Of a DNA stretch of 64,000 nt, positions 32,329 to 40,141 are shown in pieces. The notes under the pieces are model-generated. The model did not search any database. It was not told where the DNA came from and saw only the letters and a list, made by a program, of their open reading frames with translations. Every line of letters starts with the position of its first letter. The first letter of the stretch is position 1. The DNA is from Streptomyces lincolnensis (GTDB taxonomy: Bacteria > Actinomycetota > Actinomycetes > Streptomycetales > Streptomycetaceae), in assembly GCF_021173675.1 (NCBI RefSeq), contig NZ_JAIHON010000006.1:62001-126000 (forward strand), read 5' to 3'. The position numbers were made by a program, and so were the translations under genes.

Positions 32329-32345
32329 TTTGTCAAACTACGTTG

Positions 32346-32627
32346 ATGGCCACACGCCCAATGCGTATCGAGCACGGTCGGACTCCCGTTGCCGACGAGA
32401 TCATGCGAGACCAGATCCGGCGAGCGTCCAAGCACTCGGGCGACACGAGCGCCGGTTACCGCCTCCTCATTGCGACCATCCTTCGGGATGCTGCCGAGTC
32501 CGTCCTCCGCGAAGAGGTCATGGCGGCCCGAGAGGTGCACGACCTGACCTGGAAGGAGATCGGTGAGGCCTTGGGAGTCTCGGCCCAGGCTGCACATCAC
32601 AAGTATGCGCAACCAGCAGAATCGTGA
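32346..32627 (+). CDS. small HTH protein at the right end of the AICE
   Basis: A 93-residue protein beginning MATRPMRIEHGRTPVADEIMRDQIRRASKHSGDTSAGYR. The C-terminal part LTWKEIGEALGVSAQAAHHKYAQ is a region 4/MerR-style HTH. Function unknown; it may be an AICE regulator. TTG/ATG ambiguity at the very start is resolved to the ATG. It ends about 190 bases from attR. Confidence 0.7.
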   Translation: MATRPMRIEHGRTPVADEIMRDQIRRASKHSGDTSAGYRLLIATILRDAAESVLREEVMAAREVHDLTWKEIGEALGVSAQAAHHKYAQPAES

Positions 32628-32770
32628 TGATCGTGCTTGTCTACGTCCTCAGCGCGCAGATCCAGGCCCTACCGTCGCCCCCCGAGGACAACCTCTGACC
32701 GTGCCCTTGCCGTGCCCGAGCACCCGGGAACTGACGGGGAATCGCGGTGAGTAGCGGACAATACGCAAGA

Positions 32771-32809
32771 GAACGGCCCCCGACCGATTTGCCTGGTCAG
32801 GGGCCGTTC
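32771..32809 (-). terminator. terminator of tRNA-Ser(TGA) supplied by the element
   Basis: Arms GAACGGCCCC (32771-32780) and GGGGCCGTTC (32800-32809) plus inner GACC/GGTC pairs. It lies directly downstream of the tRNA on the minus strand, inside the AICE, replacing the chromosomal hairpin now at 23054-23087. Confidence 0.8.
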
Positions 32810-32813
32810 ACGT

Positions 32814-32872
32814 GCGGTGGGTGTGGGATTTGAACCCACGGTGACATCGCTGCCACGACGGTTTTCAAGACC
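32814..32872. repeat. attR: 59-bp att core within tRNA-Ser
   Basis: Exact match to attL (23094-23152). Right of the core the sequence continues as the tRNA 5' half, so the intact tRNA is at this junction. Confidence 0.95.
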
Positions 32873-32901
32873 GTTTCCTTAGGCCGCTCGGACAACCCAC
32901 C
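32815..32901 (-). tRNA. tRNA-Ser (anticodon TGA), AICE target
   Basis: An 87-base class II tRNA on the minus strand: acceptor GGTGGGT/CCCACC with discriminator G, anticodon TGA (complement of 32865-32867) in loop CTTGAAA, long variable arm, T-loop TTCAAAT. It reads UCN codons. It is regenerated by insertion of the element. Confidence 0.95.
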
Positions 32902-33045
32902 TCTGCCCCGGCCCACCAGGGGTGGAGCGGGTACAGCGTACCGGCCTCGTCGGCGGCGCGGGGGCCGGACCGGGCGGCGCGCTCTGAGGGCGCGCCGCCT
33001 GATCGATCCGCTGCCGTACGGGGCCGGTGCCAGTACGGTCGGTTC

Positions 33046-33387
33046 ATGCCAGCCGACCTCGAACTGTTGACGACGCAGATACGTGATCTGCACAACGCAT
33101 TCGACCTCGGCCAGTGGGAGCCGAGCCCCGTCGAGCATGCCTGTGCCGCCCGGATCCTGGAAGCCGTCGCCTCGCGTCCTCTCGATGACGCGATCGTCCA
33201 CGCCCTGCGAGCGGCGCCTCCCGGGGGAACTCTGCCCGAGGACTCCTACTTCGCGTCCACTACGGTCTCCTGCGCCGTCTACTTCCGCCGCTCGGTGGCC
33301 CCGACAGCGGAGACCGGTCAACAGGTTCACCACAGCTTCCTCGACCTGCTGCGGAAGATCACAGGTGACCCGGCCGCTCCCCGCTGA
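33046..33387 (+). CDS. small hypothetical protein
   Basis: A 113-residue acidic soluble protein beginning MPADLELLTTQIRDLHNAFDLGQWEPSPVEHACAARILEAVASRP. All-helical with no TM; two short segments with Tyr/Phe may be a binding pocket. Not recognised. It sits right of tRNA-Ser(TGA), on the chromosomal side, and converges on the S1C protease gene. Confidence 0.55.
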   Translation: MPADLELLTTQIRDLHNAFDLGQWEPSPVEHACAARILEAVASRPLDDAIVHALRAAPPGGTLPEDSYFASTTVSCAVYFRRSVAPTAETGQQVHHSFLDLLRKITGDPAAPR

Positions 33388-33411
33388 AGGGCCCCGAGAG
33401 TTCCTTGGGGG

Positions 33412-34920
33412 TCAGCTGTCGCCGGTGCGGGAGGCGAGGGTGAGTTCCACGGTGCGGGTCTTGCCGTCGCGTTCGTAGGTGACGGTGACCTTGTCGCCGG
33501 GCTGGTGGGTCCAGATCTCGCCGATGAGGGTGGGGCCGGAGTCGATGACGCGGTCGTCGAGCTTGGTGATGACGTCGCCGGGCTTGAGGCCTGCCTTGGC
33601 GGCGGGGCCGCCGGCCTCGACCGGGTCGGTGCCGCTCGCGCCCTGCCGGCTGATCTGGGCACCGCCGGTGCCCTCCTCCAGGGAGACCGAGGCGCCGATC
33701 TTGGCGTAGACGGGCTTGCCGGTCTTGATCAGCTGCTGGGCGACGTACTTGGCCTGGTTGATCGGGATGGCGAAGCCGAGGCCGATCGAGCCGGACTGAC
33801 TGGTGCCGCCCAGGCCGCCGTTGCTGCTGGACTGGATCGCCGAGTTGATGCCGATCACGTTGCCCTGGGCGTCGAGGAGGGGGCCTCCGGAGTTGCCCGG
33901 GTTGATCGAGGCGTCCGTCTGGAGGGCGCTCATGTAGGAGGCGGAGGCGTTCGAGCCGCTGCCGTCGCTGGAGGCCACGGGGCGGTTCTTCGCGCTGATG
34001 ATGCCCGTCGTCACCGTGTTCGAGAGGCCGAAGGGGGCGCCGATCGCGATCGTGGAGTCGCCGACCGCCACCTTGTCGGAGTTGCCGAGGGTCAGCGGCT
34101 TGAGGTCGCTCGGGGCGTTCTTGAGCTTGATGACGGCGACGTCGTAGCCCTGTGCGTGGCCGACGACCTCGGCGTCGTACTTCTTGCCGCTCGGGAAGGT
34201 GGCCGTGAGCTTGCCACCGTCGACCGCGTCCGCGACCACGTGGTTGTTGGTGACGATGTGGCCCTGGGTGTCGAAGACGAAACCGGTGCCGGTGCCGCCC
34301 TCGCCGCTGCTGCTCTCGGCCTCGATCGTGACGGTGCTCGGCAGCGCCTTGGCGGCCACCCCGGCGACCGTGCCCGGGTCGCGCTTGACGGAACCGCCGC
34401 TGTCGGAGGCGGTGACGGTGGTCGAGGAGCCGTTCTCGTTGTTCTTGGCCAGGGTGTAGCCGAGGCCGCCGCCCAGGCCGCCCGCGACCAGCGCGGCCAC
34501 CAGGATCCCGGCGACCAGTCCGCCACGCCCGCCGCGCGGCTTCGGCTCGGGCTGCTGATAGGCGGCGCCCCACACACCGGTGGTGCCTCCGGAGCCGCCG
34601 TCGGCGTACGACGGGGTGGCCGGAGGCGGCGGGGGCGGCCAGGCGCCCGCGCCCTCGGGGCCGGAGCCCTGGCCCTGGGGCGCGCCGCCGGAGCCCGCGG
34701 CGGCGTAGGCGGGCGCCTGGCCGGCGTGGACCCGGTGGTCCTGGTCCGGCCGCTGATCGTCGCCGGGGGTGCCGGACGGGGCCGGCGGGAGGGGAGTCAT
34801 CGGGGCGTCCGAACCGGAAGCGGTGTGCTCCTGGGGCGCCGAAGCAGCAGGAGCATCCACCGGCACGGGGGGTGCGGACGGGGCCGGGGGTACCGCGGTG
34901 CCCTCGTTCTCGGTGCTCAC
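33412..34920 (-). CDS. membrane-anchored S1C (HtrA/DegP) serine protease
   Basis: A 502-residue protein. Residues 1-130 are a Pro/Ala/Ser-rich cytoplasmic tail; a single TM helix lies at about 133-157 (GGLVAGILVAALVAGGLGGGLGYTL). The protease domain holds H227 (TNNHVV), D260 (YDVAVIK) and S344 (NPGNSGGP) in the S1C order, and a PDZ domain covers about 395-490. It likely degrades or chaperones misfolded exported proteins. No obvious sensor-kinase partner is next to it. Confidence 0.92.
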   Translation of the reverse strand: MSTENEGTAVPPAPSAPPVPVDAPAASAPQEHTASGSDAPMTPLPPAPSGTPGDDQRPDQDHRVHAGQAPAYAAAGSGGAPQGQGSGPEGAGAWPPPPPPATPSYADGGSGGTTGVWGAAYQQPEPKPRGGRGGLVAGILVAALVAGGLGGGLGYTLAKNNENGSSTTVTASDSGGSVKRDPGTVAGVAAKALPSTVTIEAESSSGEGGTGTGFVFDTQGHIVTNNHVVADAVDGGKLTATFPSGKKYDAEVVGHAQGYDVAVIKLKNAPSDLKPLTLGNSDKVAVGDSTIAIGAPFGLSNTVTTGIISAKNRPVASSDGSGSNASASYMSALQTDASINPGNSGGPLLDAQGNVIGINSAIQSSSNGGLGGTSQSGSIGLGFAIPINQAKYVAQQLIKTGKPVYAKIGASVSLEEGTGGAQISRQGASGTDPVEAGGPAAKAGLKPGDVITKLDDRVIDSGPTLIGEIWTHQPGDKVTVTYERDGKTRTVELTLASRTGDS

Positions 34921-35199
34921 AGCTTGTCTCCTCGATCCACGGCTGTTGTTGTCGGTCGCACTCGGTCACGCTCTTCCACGCTGTCGACTGTCACGCTGCC
35001 GACGCTCGTCGACGGTCCGGCGCGAATCAGCTGTGCATGCTTTTGTATGTCGTCAGCTTTTCCCATGGGCCGTCAGAGCACCATAAGCGGTGCCTGTGGG
35101 TCCACGACCATTCTTTATATAGGTCATCAAGGACATAGCGGATGCAACTTCGAGACCTCCGTCCGCACGCGTACCCGCGCGCGGTGGCACCATGACGCG
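34921..35199. promoter_or_regulatory. divergent promoter region
   Basis: 279 bases between the S1C protease start and the GDPD start. The middle is AT-rich (ATTCTTTATATAGG at about 35110). A small hairpin GCACC-N6-GGTGC is at 35078-35093. No clear operator. Confidence 0.4.
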
Positions 35200-36027
35200 G
35201 TGACCCACGCACGACAGCACCATCCACAGGTGGTCGCCCACCGCGGAGCCTCCGAGGACGCTCCCGAGCACACGCTGGCCGCGTACCGGAAGGCGATCGA
35301 GGACGGCGCCGACGCCCTCGAATGCGATGTACGCCTGACCGCGGACGGACATCTCGTCTGCGTCCACGACCGTCGCGTCAACCGTACGTCCAACGGCCGC
35401 GGAGCGGTCTCCGCGCTCGAGCTCGCCGACCTCGCCGCGCTGGACTTCGGCTCCTGGAAGACGCGGGACTCCTGGCGGACCCGGGACGAGGAACCGGACT
35501 GGGAGCACCGCCCGGAGGACCGGGAGGAGACCTCGGTCCTGACCCTGGAACGGCTGCTGGAGCTCGTCGCCGACGCCGGGCGCCGGGTGGAACTGGCCGT
35601 CGAGACCAAGCACCCCACGCGCTGGGCGGGACAGGTCGAGGAGCGGCTGCTGCTGCTCCTGAAGCGGTTCGGGCTCGACGCCCCGGCCTCGGCCGCCGAG
35701 TCGCCGGTGCGGATCATGAGCTTCTCGGCGCGTTCGCTGCACCGGGTGCGGGCGGCCTCGCCGACGCTGCCGACGGTCTATCTGATGCAGTTCGTCTCGC
35801 CCCGGCTGCGCGACGGGCGGCTGCCCACGGGGGTCGGGATCGCGGGGCCCTCGATCCGGATCGTGCGCAACCATCCCGCGTACATCGAGCGCCTGAAGGG
35901 GGCCGGTCACCAGGTCCACGTCTGGACGGTGAACGAGCCGGAGGACGTCGACCTCTGTCTCGACCTGGGCGTCGACGCCATCATCACCAACCGCCCGCGC
36001 GCGGTGCTGGACCGCCTGGGCCGCTGA
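35200..36027 (+). CDS. glycerophosphodiester phosphodiesterase
   Basis: A 275-residue GDPD-family enzyme. The motif VAHRGASEDAPEHTLAAYRKAIEDGADALECDVRLTADGHLVCVHD holds the conserved HR, E, ExD and HD residues; the C-terminal QVHVWTVNEPEDVDLCLDLGVDAIITNRP is the family end. It hydrolyses glycerophosphodiesters to glycerol-3-phosphate and alcohol. No signal peptide is seen, so it acts in the cytoplasm. GTG at 35200 is chosen as the first in-frame start before the TIM barrel; the ribosome site is weak. Confidence 0.88.
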   Translation: MTHARQHHPQVVAHRGASEDAPEHTLAAYRKAIEDGADALECDVRLTADGHLVCVHDRRVNRTSNGRGAVSALELADLAALDFGSWKTRDSWRTRDEEPDWEHRPEDREETSVLTLERLLELVADAGRRVELAVETKHPTRWAGQVEERLLLLLKRFGLDAPASAAESPVRIMSFSARSLHRVRAASPTLPTVYLMQFVSPRLRDGRLPTGVGIAGPSIRIVRNHPAYIERLKGAGHQVHVWTVNEPEDVDLCLDLGVDAIITNRPRAVLDRLGR

Positions 36028-36353
36028 GCCGCGATGCGTCGACACCGGCACGTCTCCCCACAAGGACGCAGTGGCCGATGACACAGCGGCCGATAAAGGC
36101 ACCTTTGTCGCCGATCGATAAAGAGCCGACTGGTAAAGACCTGTGAAGAACTCTTGACCCATCCGTCCCTTTGACGACATTCTCCAGCATCGGCACACCG
36201 TCGAAATCCAGCCAGGCGGTTACGGGGAGTGCTCCGGCGCGTTCGGTCCGTATTCGATCGGGACGAATGCGTCGGCGGAGGTCGATCGACCGGTTTCCGG
36301 TACAGGCCAATGGGGCATCCACACCGTGGCGTGGGGCGAAGGAGGTCTCGGGG
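36028..36353. other. 326-base gap without a gene
   Basis: Contains no gene I trust. The right end holds the AAGGAGG ribosome site (36339-36345) of the ATPase gene. Confidence 0.4.
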
Positions 36354-36905
36354 GTGGCGTTGGTGGTGGCACAGGAGGTGCCCACGTCGTCGAGCATGGC
36401 CGTACCCCATGGCCCTGCGGGCGTGGGCAAGGCAAGACACCGTATGCGGACGCAGTTGCGCCGTGGCGGTGTGTCGGAATCGGTCATCGACGACGCCGTG
36501 CTGATTCTGTCCGAACTGTTGAGCAACGCGTGCAAGCACGGTCGGCCGTTGGGCGACGCCCTGGCCGGGGACGGCGATGTGCGCGCCGCGTGGCGCGTGG
36601 ACCAGGGCGGCAGGCTCACGGTCGAGGTGACGGACGGCGGTGGGCCCACCCGCCCGGCTCCGGCCACGCCCTCGGTCACCGCGCACGGCGGCCGCGGGCT
36701 GAACATCATCTCCGCGCTGGCCGACGACTGGGGCGTCAGGGACGACGCCCGGGGCGAGGTCACGGTGTGGGTGGTCGTCCACGAGGACGTTCATGATCCG
36801 GATGCCGGGCACCGCCGCGACGACTTCGCTACGCGCGTCACGGCGCCGTCGGTCTCCGCCCTGCCCGGCATGGACTTCGCGGACGCCTTCGACGACCTGG
36901 ACTGA
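36354..36905 (+). CDS. anti-sigma-type HATPase (ATP-binding protein)
   Basis: A 183-residue GHKL ATPase. The N-box is VLILSELLSNACKHGRPLG, then the G1 DGGGPTRPA and G2 GGRGLNIISALADDWGV. No sensor or His-phosphotransfer domain is present, so it is a lone kinase of the RsbW/SpoIIAB kind that is common in Streptomyces. The GTG at 36354 follows AAGGAGG; MALVVAQEVPTSSSM is the family N-terminus. No partner anti-anti-sigma gene lies adjacent. Confidence 0.85.
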   Translation: MALVVAQEVPTSSSMAVPHGPAGVGKARHRMRTQLRRGGVSESVIDDAVLILSELLSNACKHGRPLGDALAGDGDVRAAWRVDQGGRLTVEVTDGGGPTRPAPATPSVTAHGGRGLNIISALADDWGVRDDARGEVTVWVVVHEDVHDPDAGHRRDDFATRVTAPSVSALPGMDFADAFDDLD

Positions 36906-37074
36906 GACCGGCCCGCGCGAACCCGGCCCGCGTGAACCCGGGCCGCGCCACCCCGGGCCGGACCGTCCACAGGTCGGCGCGGCGGCCGCCGTTGTCCACA
37001 GGCCCCCTTCGGCCGACGCGCGAACGGCTAGGCTCGCGCCGTACGAGACGAGCCGTAACCGGGAGACACCCACC

Positions 37075-38040
37075 ATGGCCAAGAAGCGACCCCAGACGAA
37101 GGCCAAGCGGCCTCAGCTCACGGACGGGGAGGTCCCGGTCGTCGGTGCGCGCGAGCCCTGCCCCTGCGGCAGCGGCCGCCGGTACAAGGCCTGCCACGGC
37201 CGGGCCGCCGCCCAGGCCGTGACCGAGCTGGTGCAGCGCCCCTTCGAGGGCCTGCCGGGCGAGGGCGACTGGGTGGCGCTGCGCGAGCTGGTGCCGGCCG
37301 CGACCGTCGAGCTGACGCTGAAGGGCGGTCTCCCCGAGGGCGTCCCGTCGGTCACGCTGGGCACGGTGCTGCCGATGGCCTGGCCCGCGCTGCGCCGCGA
37401 CGACGGCTCGGTCCTGCTGGGCCTGCAGAACGACACGGCGTCGGGCGACATCAGCCGCGACCTCGCCGACACCCTCCAGCGCGCGCTGACCGCGCCCCCC
37501 GGCACCCCGGTGGAGAGCCGCCGCGCCCCCGCCGACGGTCCGCGGCTCCAGGATCTGCTCGATCCCGAAGGCGTGTTCGAGCCAGTTGTGCACGCGGGCT
37601 TCGAGTTCTGGGTCCCGGACGCGGAGAACGCCACACCGGAGGTGACCGCCTCCCTGGAGCGGGCCAACGCCGCGGCGATCCCGACCGTGCGCCTGACCGG
37701 TGTGGACGCGGCCTACTGGTGCGAGACGCCGGAGAAGAACCACCTGCGCTGGGTCATGCCGCACCCCGAGGAACAGCTTCTGGACGCCCTCGCGCGACTG
37801 CACGTGGCGGGCCGTTCGAATCTGGGTGACGGCACGCGTCTGGTGGGTTCCTTCCGCGCTCACGGACTCACCGTCCCGGTCTGGGACCTGCCGAGCGAGA
37901 TCACCGCGGAGGACATCGAGAAGCCGGCCGCGGAGTTCGCCGAGCGGCTCGCCGGCGCCCTCGCGAGCGACGCACCGCTGACCGCCGAGGAGCGTCGCGC
38001 GCGCGGCGGTCTGACCAACCGGCAGGTCACGCTCAGTTGA
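37075..38040 (+). CDS. SEC-C motif protein (DUF5926)
   Basis: A 321-residue cytoplasmic protein. The SEC-C zinc motif CPCGSGRRYKACHG is at residues 29-42. The rest is a single conserved domain with GFEFWVP, YWCETPEKNHLRWVMPHPEEQLLDALARLH, and ends ARGGLTNRQVTLS. SEC-C motifs occur in SecA and many unrelated zinc proteins. From memory this matches DUF5926, an actinobacterial family without known role. A GGGAGA site precedes the ATG. Confidence 0.8.
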   Translation: MAKKRPQTKAKRPQLTDGEVPVVGAREPCPCGSGRRYKACHGRAAAQAVTELVQRPFEGLPGEGDWVALRELVPAATVELTLKGGLPEGVPSVTLGTVLPMAWPALRRDDGSVLLGLQNDTASGDISRDLADTLQRALTAPPGTPVESRRAPADGPRLQDLLDPEGVFEPVVHAGFEFWVPDAENATPEVTASLERANAAAIPTVRLTGVDAAYWCETPEKNHLRWVMPHPEEQLLDALARLHVAGRSNLGDGTRLVGSFRAHGLTVPVWDLPSEITAEDIEKPAAEFAERLAGALASDAPLTAEERRARGGLTNRQVTLS

Positions 38041-38205
38041 CACAGCCGGTGCGGCTGACCGGTCGGTCAGCCGCACCGGAGCCTCGGTGGCACGTTGACT
38101 CCGATTCCAACTCCCGCTCGGGACAAGCCAGTCGGTGTCCGAATAGCCGAGGGGAAATCGAGATCGAATTTGCGAACAGCCGATCTCTTGTTACCGTTCC
38201 ATTAG

Positions 38206-38243
38206 CCCGGTTGCTGGTGCATCCCCCGTCGCCAGCAACCGGG
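38206..38243 (+). terminator. 12-bp hairpin; possible ncRNA end
   Basis: Perfect arms CCCGGTTGCTGG (38206-38217) and CCAGCAACCGGG (38232-38243), 14-base loop, followed by TCTTTGCG. It is 166 bases past the DUF5926 stop and could end that transcript or a small RNA beginning near TTGACT at 38095. Confidence 0.55.
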
Positions 38244-38307
38244 TCTTTGCGTGTCCGGGTTCCGCCCCGGGTTCTGTCCGGGTTTCTTTACGGAGCGGCG
38301 CCGAACG

Positions 38308-38928
38308 TCAACTGCCCGTAGGCGCCCCGGAGTTGCTCCCGGCGCGCAGCAGCAGCGGCCCCTCGCCGGGAGCCGCCGCGAACTCCGCGACCGCCGTGTA
38401 CCCGTCCGGTCCCGCGAGGGTGCGTTCCCTGGGTGTCTCACAACTGCCCGGCTCGTCCTCGGGCCCCACGACGCAATGCATCTGCACGGTGCGGCCACCG
38501 GGGCCCATGAGACTCAGCACGGCATCCAGCGCGCCGCCCGTCACATTGCGGTAGTAGGTCCGCGCCCAGGTCTGCTCACCCTGCGTCAGGACACAGGTCT
38601 GCGCCTCGACACCGTCGGCGGAGGTGAGTTCGGGACCGCAGCGGGCGGCGGTGGCCAGACCGAGGCCGAGCAGACGAGTGGGGCCGCCGGCGGAGACGCC
38701 GGGCCCCTTGTGATCGTCGCGCGCGGAAGGCCGTAGAGAAGGCCCCGGAGAAAGCCGCGCAGAAGGCCGTACAGAAGGCTGTGCGGATGGCCGTACGGAC
38801 GAGCGAACGGTGTCGGGCTCCGCCGGGCGGCGCCCCTCGTCACCCACCTGTCCCGCGGACGCCACGGCCAGCGGCAGCGCGACCGCGCACACCACGACGC
38901 CCGTGAGGGCGAGCAGACGAACGTTCAT
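38308..38928 (-). CDS. secreted or lipid-anchored protein with Pro/Ser repeats
   Basis: A 206-residue precursor. Signal peptide (LLALTGVVVCAVALPLAVASAG), then a linker of repeated Ser-Val-Arg-Pro/Ser-Ala-Arg units (about 43-70), then a domain with four Cys in disulphide-like spacing (ARCGPE, AQTCVL, MHCVVG, GSCETP) and an extended beta pattern. It is not a classical lipoprotein. Function unknown. Confidence 0.65.
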   Translation of the reverse strand: MNVRLLALTGVVVCAVALPLAVASAGQVGDEGRRPAEPDTVRSSVRPSAQPSVRPSARLSPGPSLRPSARDDHKGPGVSAGGPTRLLGLGLATAARCGPELTSADGVEAQTCVLTQGEQTWARTYYRNVTGGALDAVLSLMGPGGRTVQMHCVVGPEDEPGSCETPRERTLAGPDGYTAVAEFAAAPGEGPLLLRAGSNSGAPTGS

Positions 38929-38982
38929 AGGCGGAAGATAACGACCGCGCGCGGGCGGCGGGTCCGCCCGCGCCCGACACCC

Positions 38983-39648
38983 CTACAACTCGGGTGCGCT
39001 CACACCCGTACGAGTGAGGGCCTCGACCACGGCGTCCACCACGGCCTCGACGTCCGGCACCCAGGGAGCGGCCGAACCGGGCAGCGGCGCGCGCTCCCAG
39101 CGGATCTCGCCGAGGCCGGTCTCGGACGGGGGCAGGGTGATGTACCCGCCCTCGCCGTGGAAGCGGAGGGAGCCGGGGACGAAGTCCTTGGCGTACAGCA
39201 GTTCGCCCAACTGCTCCATGGAGTACGGCTTCACCAGGATCGCCCAGCGGGTGGGCGAGGCGACGACCGGGCCGAGGCGCATGCCCTGGCGGTCGAGGAC
39301 GCTGAGGGCGCGGGCCGCCGGCAGGGCCGGAAGGCTGACCGCGCAGGGGGCGGTATCCCCCGTGGCCAGCACGATCGGCGCGGCGGGCCGGTTGGTCCAC
39401 CACCAGCGCACCATGCGCGCGTCGGTGGTGGCCGCGAGGAGACCGGGGTCGAAGGGGTGGGCACCGGGGACCGTGCACTCCGGGTCGGGGCAGCCGCAGC
39501 GGGCCCGGCCCTCTGGGTCCGGAGCCACACCGGGGAGTACGGGCCACTGCCATTCCGTGGCGAAGGTCAGGGCCGCGCTGATCAACTCAGGCCTCCCGTC
39601 GCTGCGCTGGGACAGGAGCCTGCGTCGCCTTCCGAGGATCTCGCGCAT
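38983..39648 (-). CDS. degenerate prim-pol domain protein
   Basis: A 221-residue protein with the prim-pol overall order: N-terminal WPVLPGVAPDPEGRARCGCPDPECTVPGAHPFD zinc region, RWWWTNRPAAPIVLATGD, and a C-terminal ITLPPSETG. The DxD metal site is missing (VSLPALPA instead), and no GGRH motif is seen, so it is unlikely to be a working primase. It may be a nucleic-acid-binding regulator. An inverted repeat GTTGC-N7-GCAAC is 19 bases upstream of the ATG (39667-39683). Confidence 0.72.
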   Translation of the reverse strand: MREILGRRRRLLSQRSDGRPELISAALTFATEWQWPVLPGVAPDPEGRARCGCPDPECTVPGAHPFDPGLLAATTDARMVRWWWTNRPAAPIVLATGDTAPCAVSLPALPAARALSVLDRQGMRLGPVVASPTRWAILVKPYSMEQLGELLYAKDFVPGSLRFHGEGGYITLPPSETGLGEIRWERAPLPGSAAPWVPDVEAVVDAVVEALTRTGVSAPEL

Positions 39649-40141
39649 GAGCGCTCGTTCCTTTCCGTTGCACCGCTGGCAACACCGTGGACCACATCAC
39701 ACCATGTGTCGATCACTTCACTGTGCGTACCTGTTGGCGCATCACACCCCTGTCGGAGACAAGGGGAACCCCTATGGGCCGAACACGGGCTGCGCCGTGG
39801 CAGCCGCGCCCATACTGCGGTCTATCAAAAGCATGAGCCTGGCGCGGGGGTGGCGAAGTCTGGCGTTTGCCGTCACGCGTATTTCTCTTCGCCTCCGCCA
39901 CGGGAGGATGGGGCTCGGTCGTCGGTGGCTAAGACGCCCGGGTCCGTCGCCAGGTTCCCGGGTGATTCCCAACCACCCCTGGCCTTCTCCGAGTACGTAC
40001 CCATCACGACCGCTGTGACGCTCTGTGGAGCAAGGCCAGTCGACCGCAATAAGCCCTTGCCTGAGGCAGTTTTAGGCCAACTTCGTTTTTTGGCAAGTGG
40101 TGCACCACCGTCCCATGGACACCAGGAATCCCGGCAGGACA
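39649..40141. promoter_or_regulatory. divergent promoter gap
   Basis: 493 bases between the degenerate prim-pol and the phosphatase gene. Left: GTTGC-N7-GCAAC (39667-39683). Right: an AT-rich stretch (TTCGTTTTTTGGC, about 40083). No gene is visible. Confidence 0.4.

Larger units (their letters stand above)
31397..32345. other. 0.95-kb non-coding AICE segment (candidate origin / transfer locus)
   Basis: No convincing gene. In order: a hairpin after the GNAT gene (31427-31445), GGCCTGGCCCC-rich repeats, a 150-bp palindrome (31644-31793), direct repeats TGCGTGCGG (32030 and 32042) and TAGGACCAGGGG (about 32143 and 32192), and the AT-rich promoter of the HTH gene. AICEs need double- and single-strand origins and a transfer site (clt); this is the only long gap in the element, so they may lie here. 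That is inference. Confidence 0.5.
23094..32872. mobile_element. AICE (pSAM2-class integrative conjugative element) in tRNA-Ser(TGA)
   Basis: A 9.72-kb element lies between two exact 59-bp direct repeats derived from the 3' part of tRNA-Ser(TGA). The genes, mostly on the minus strand, are int, xis, RepSA-type initiator, small Spd-like membrane and zinc-knuckle proteins, an FtsK/TraB translocase and, divergently, a KorSA-like GntR repressor. This is the standard AICE gene set: site-specific integration, rolling-circle-type replication and double-stranded DNA transfer. A GNAT acetyltransferase and a small HTH protein, plus 0.95 kb of non-coding DNA, sit at the right end. All core functions are intact in sequence, so it could still be mobile; activity is inference. 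I see no Nudix or Pra gene as in pSAM2 itself. Confidence 0.93.
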
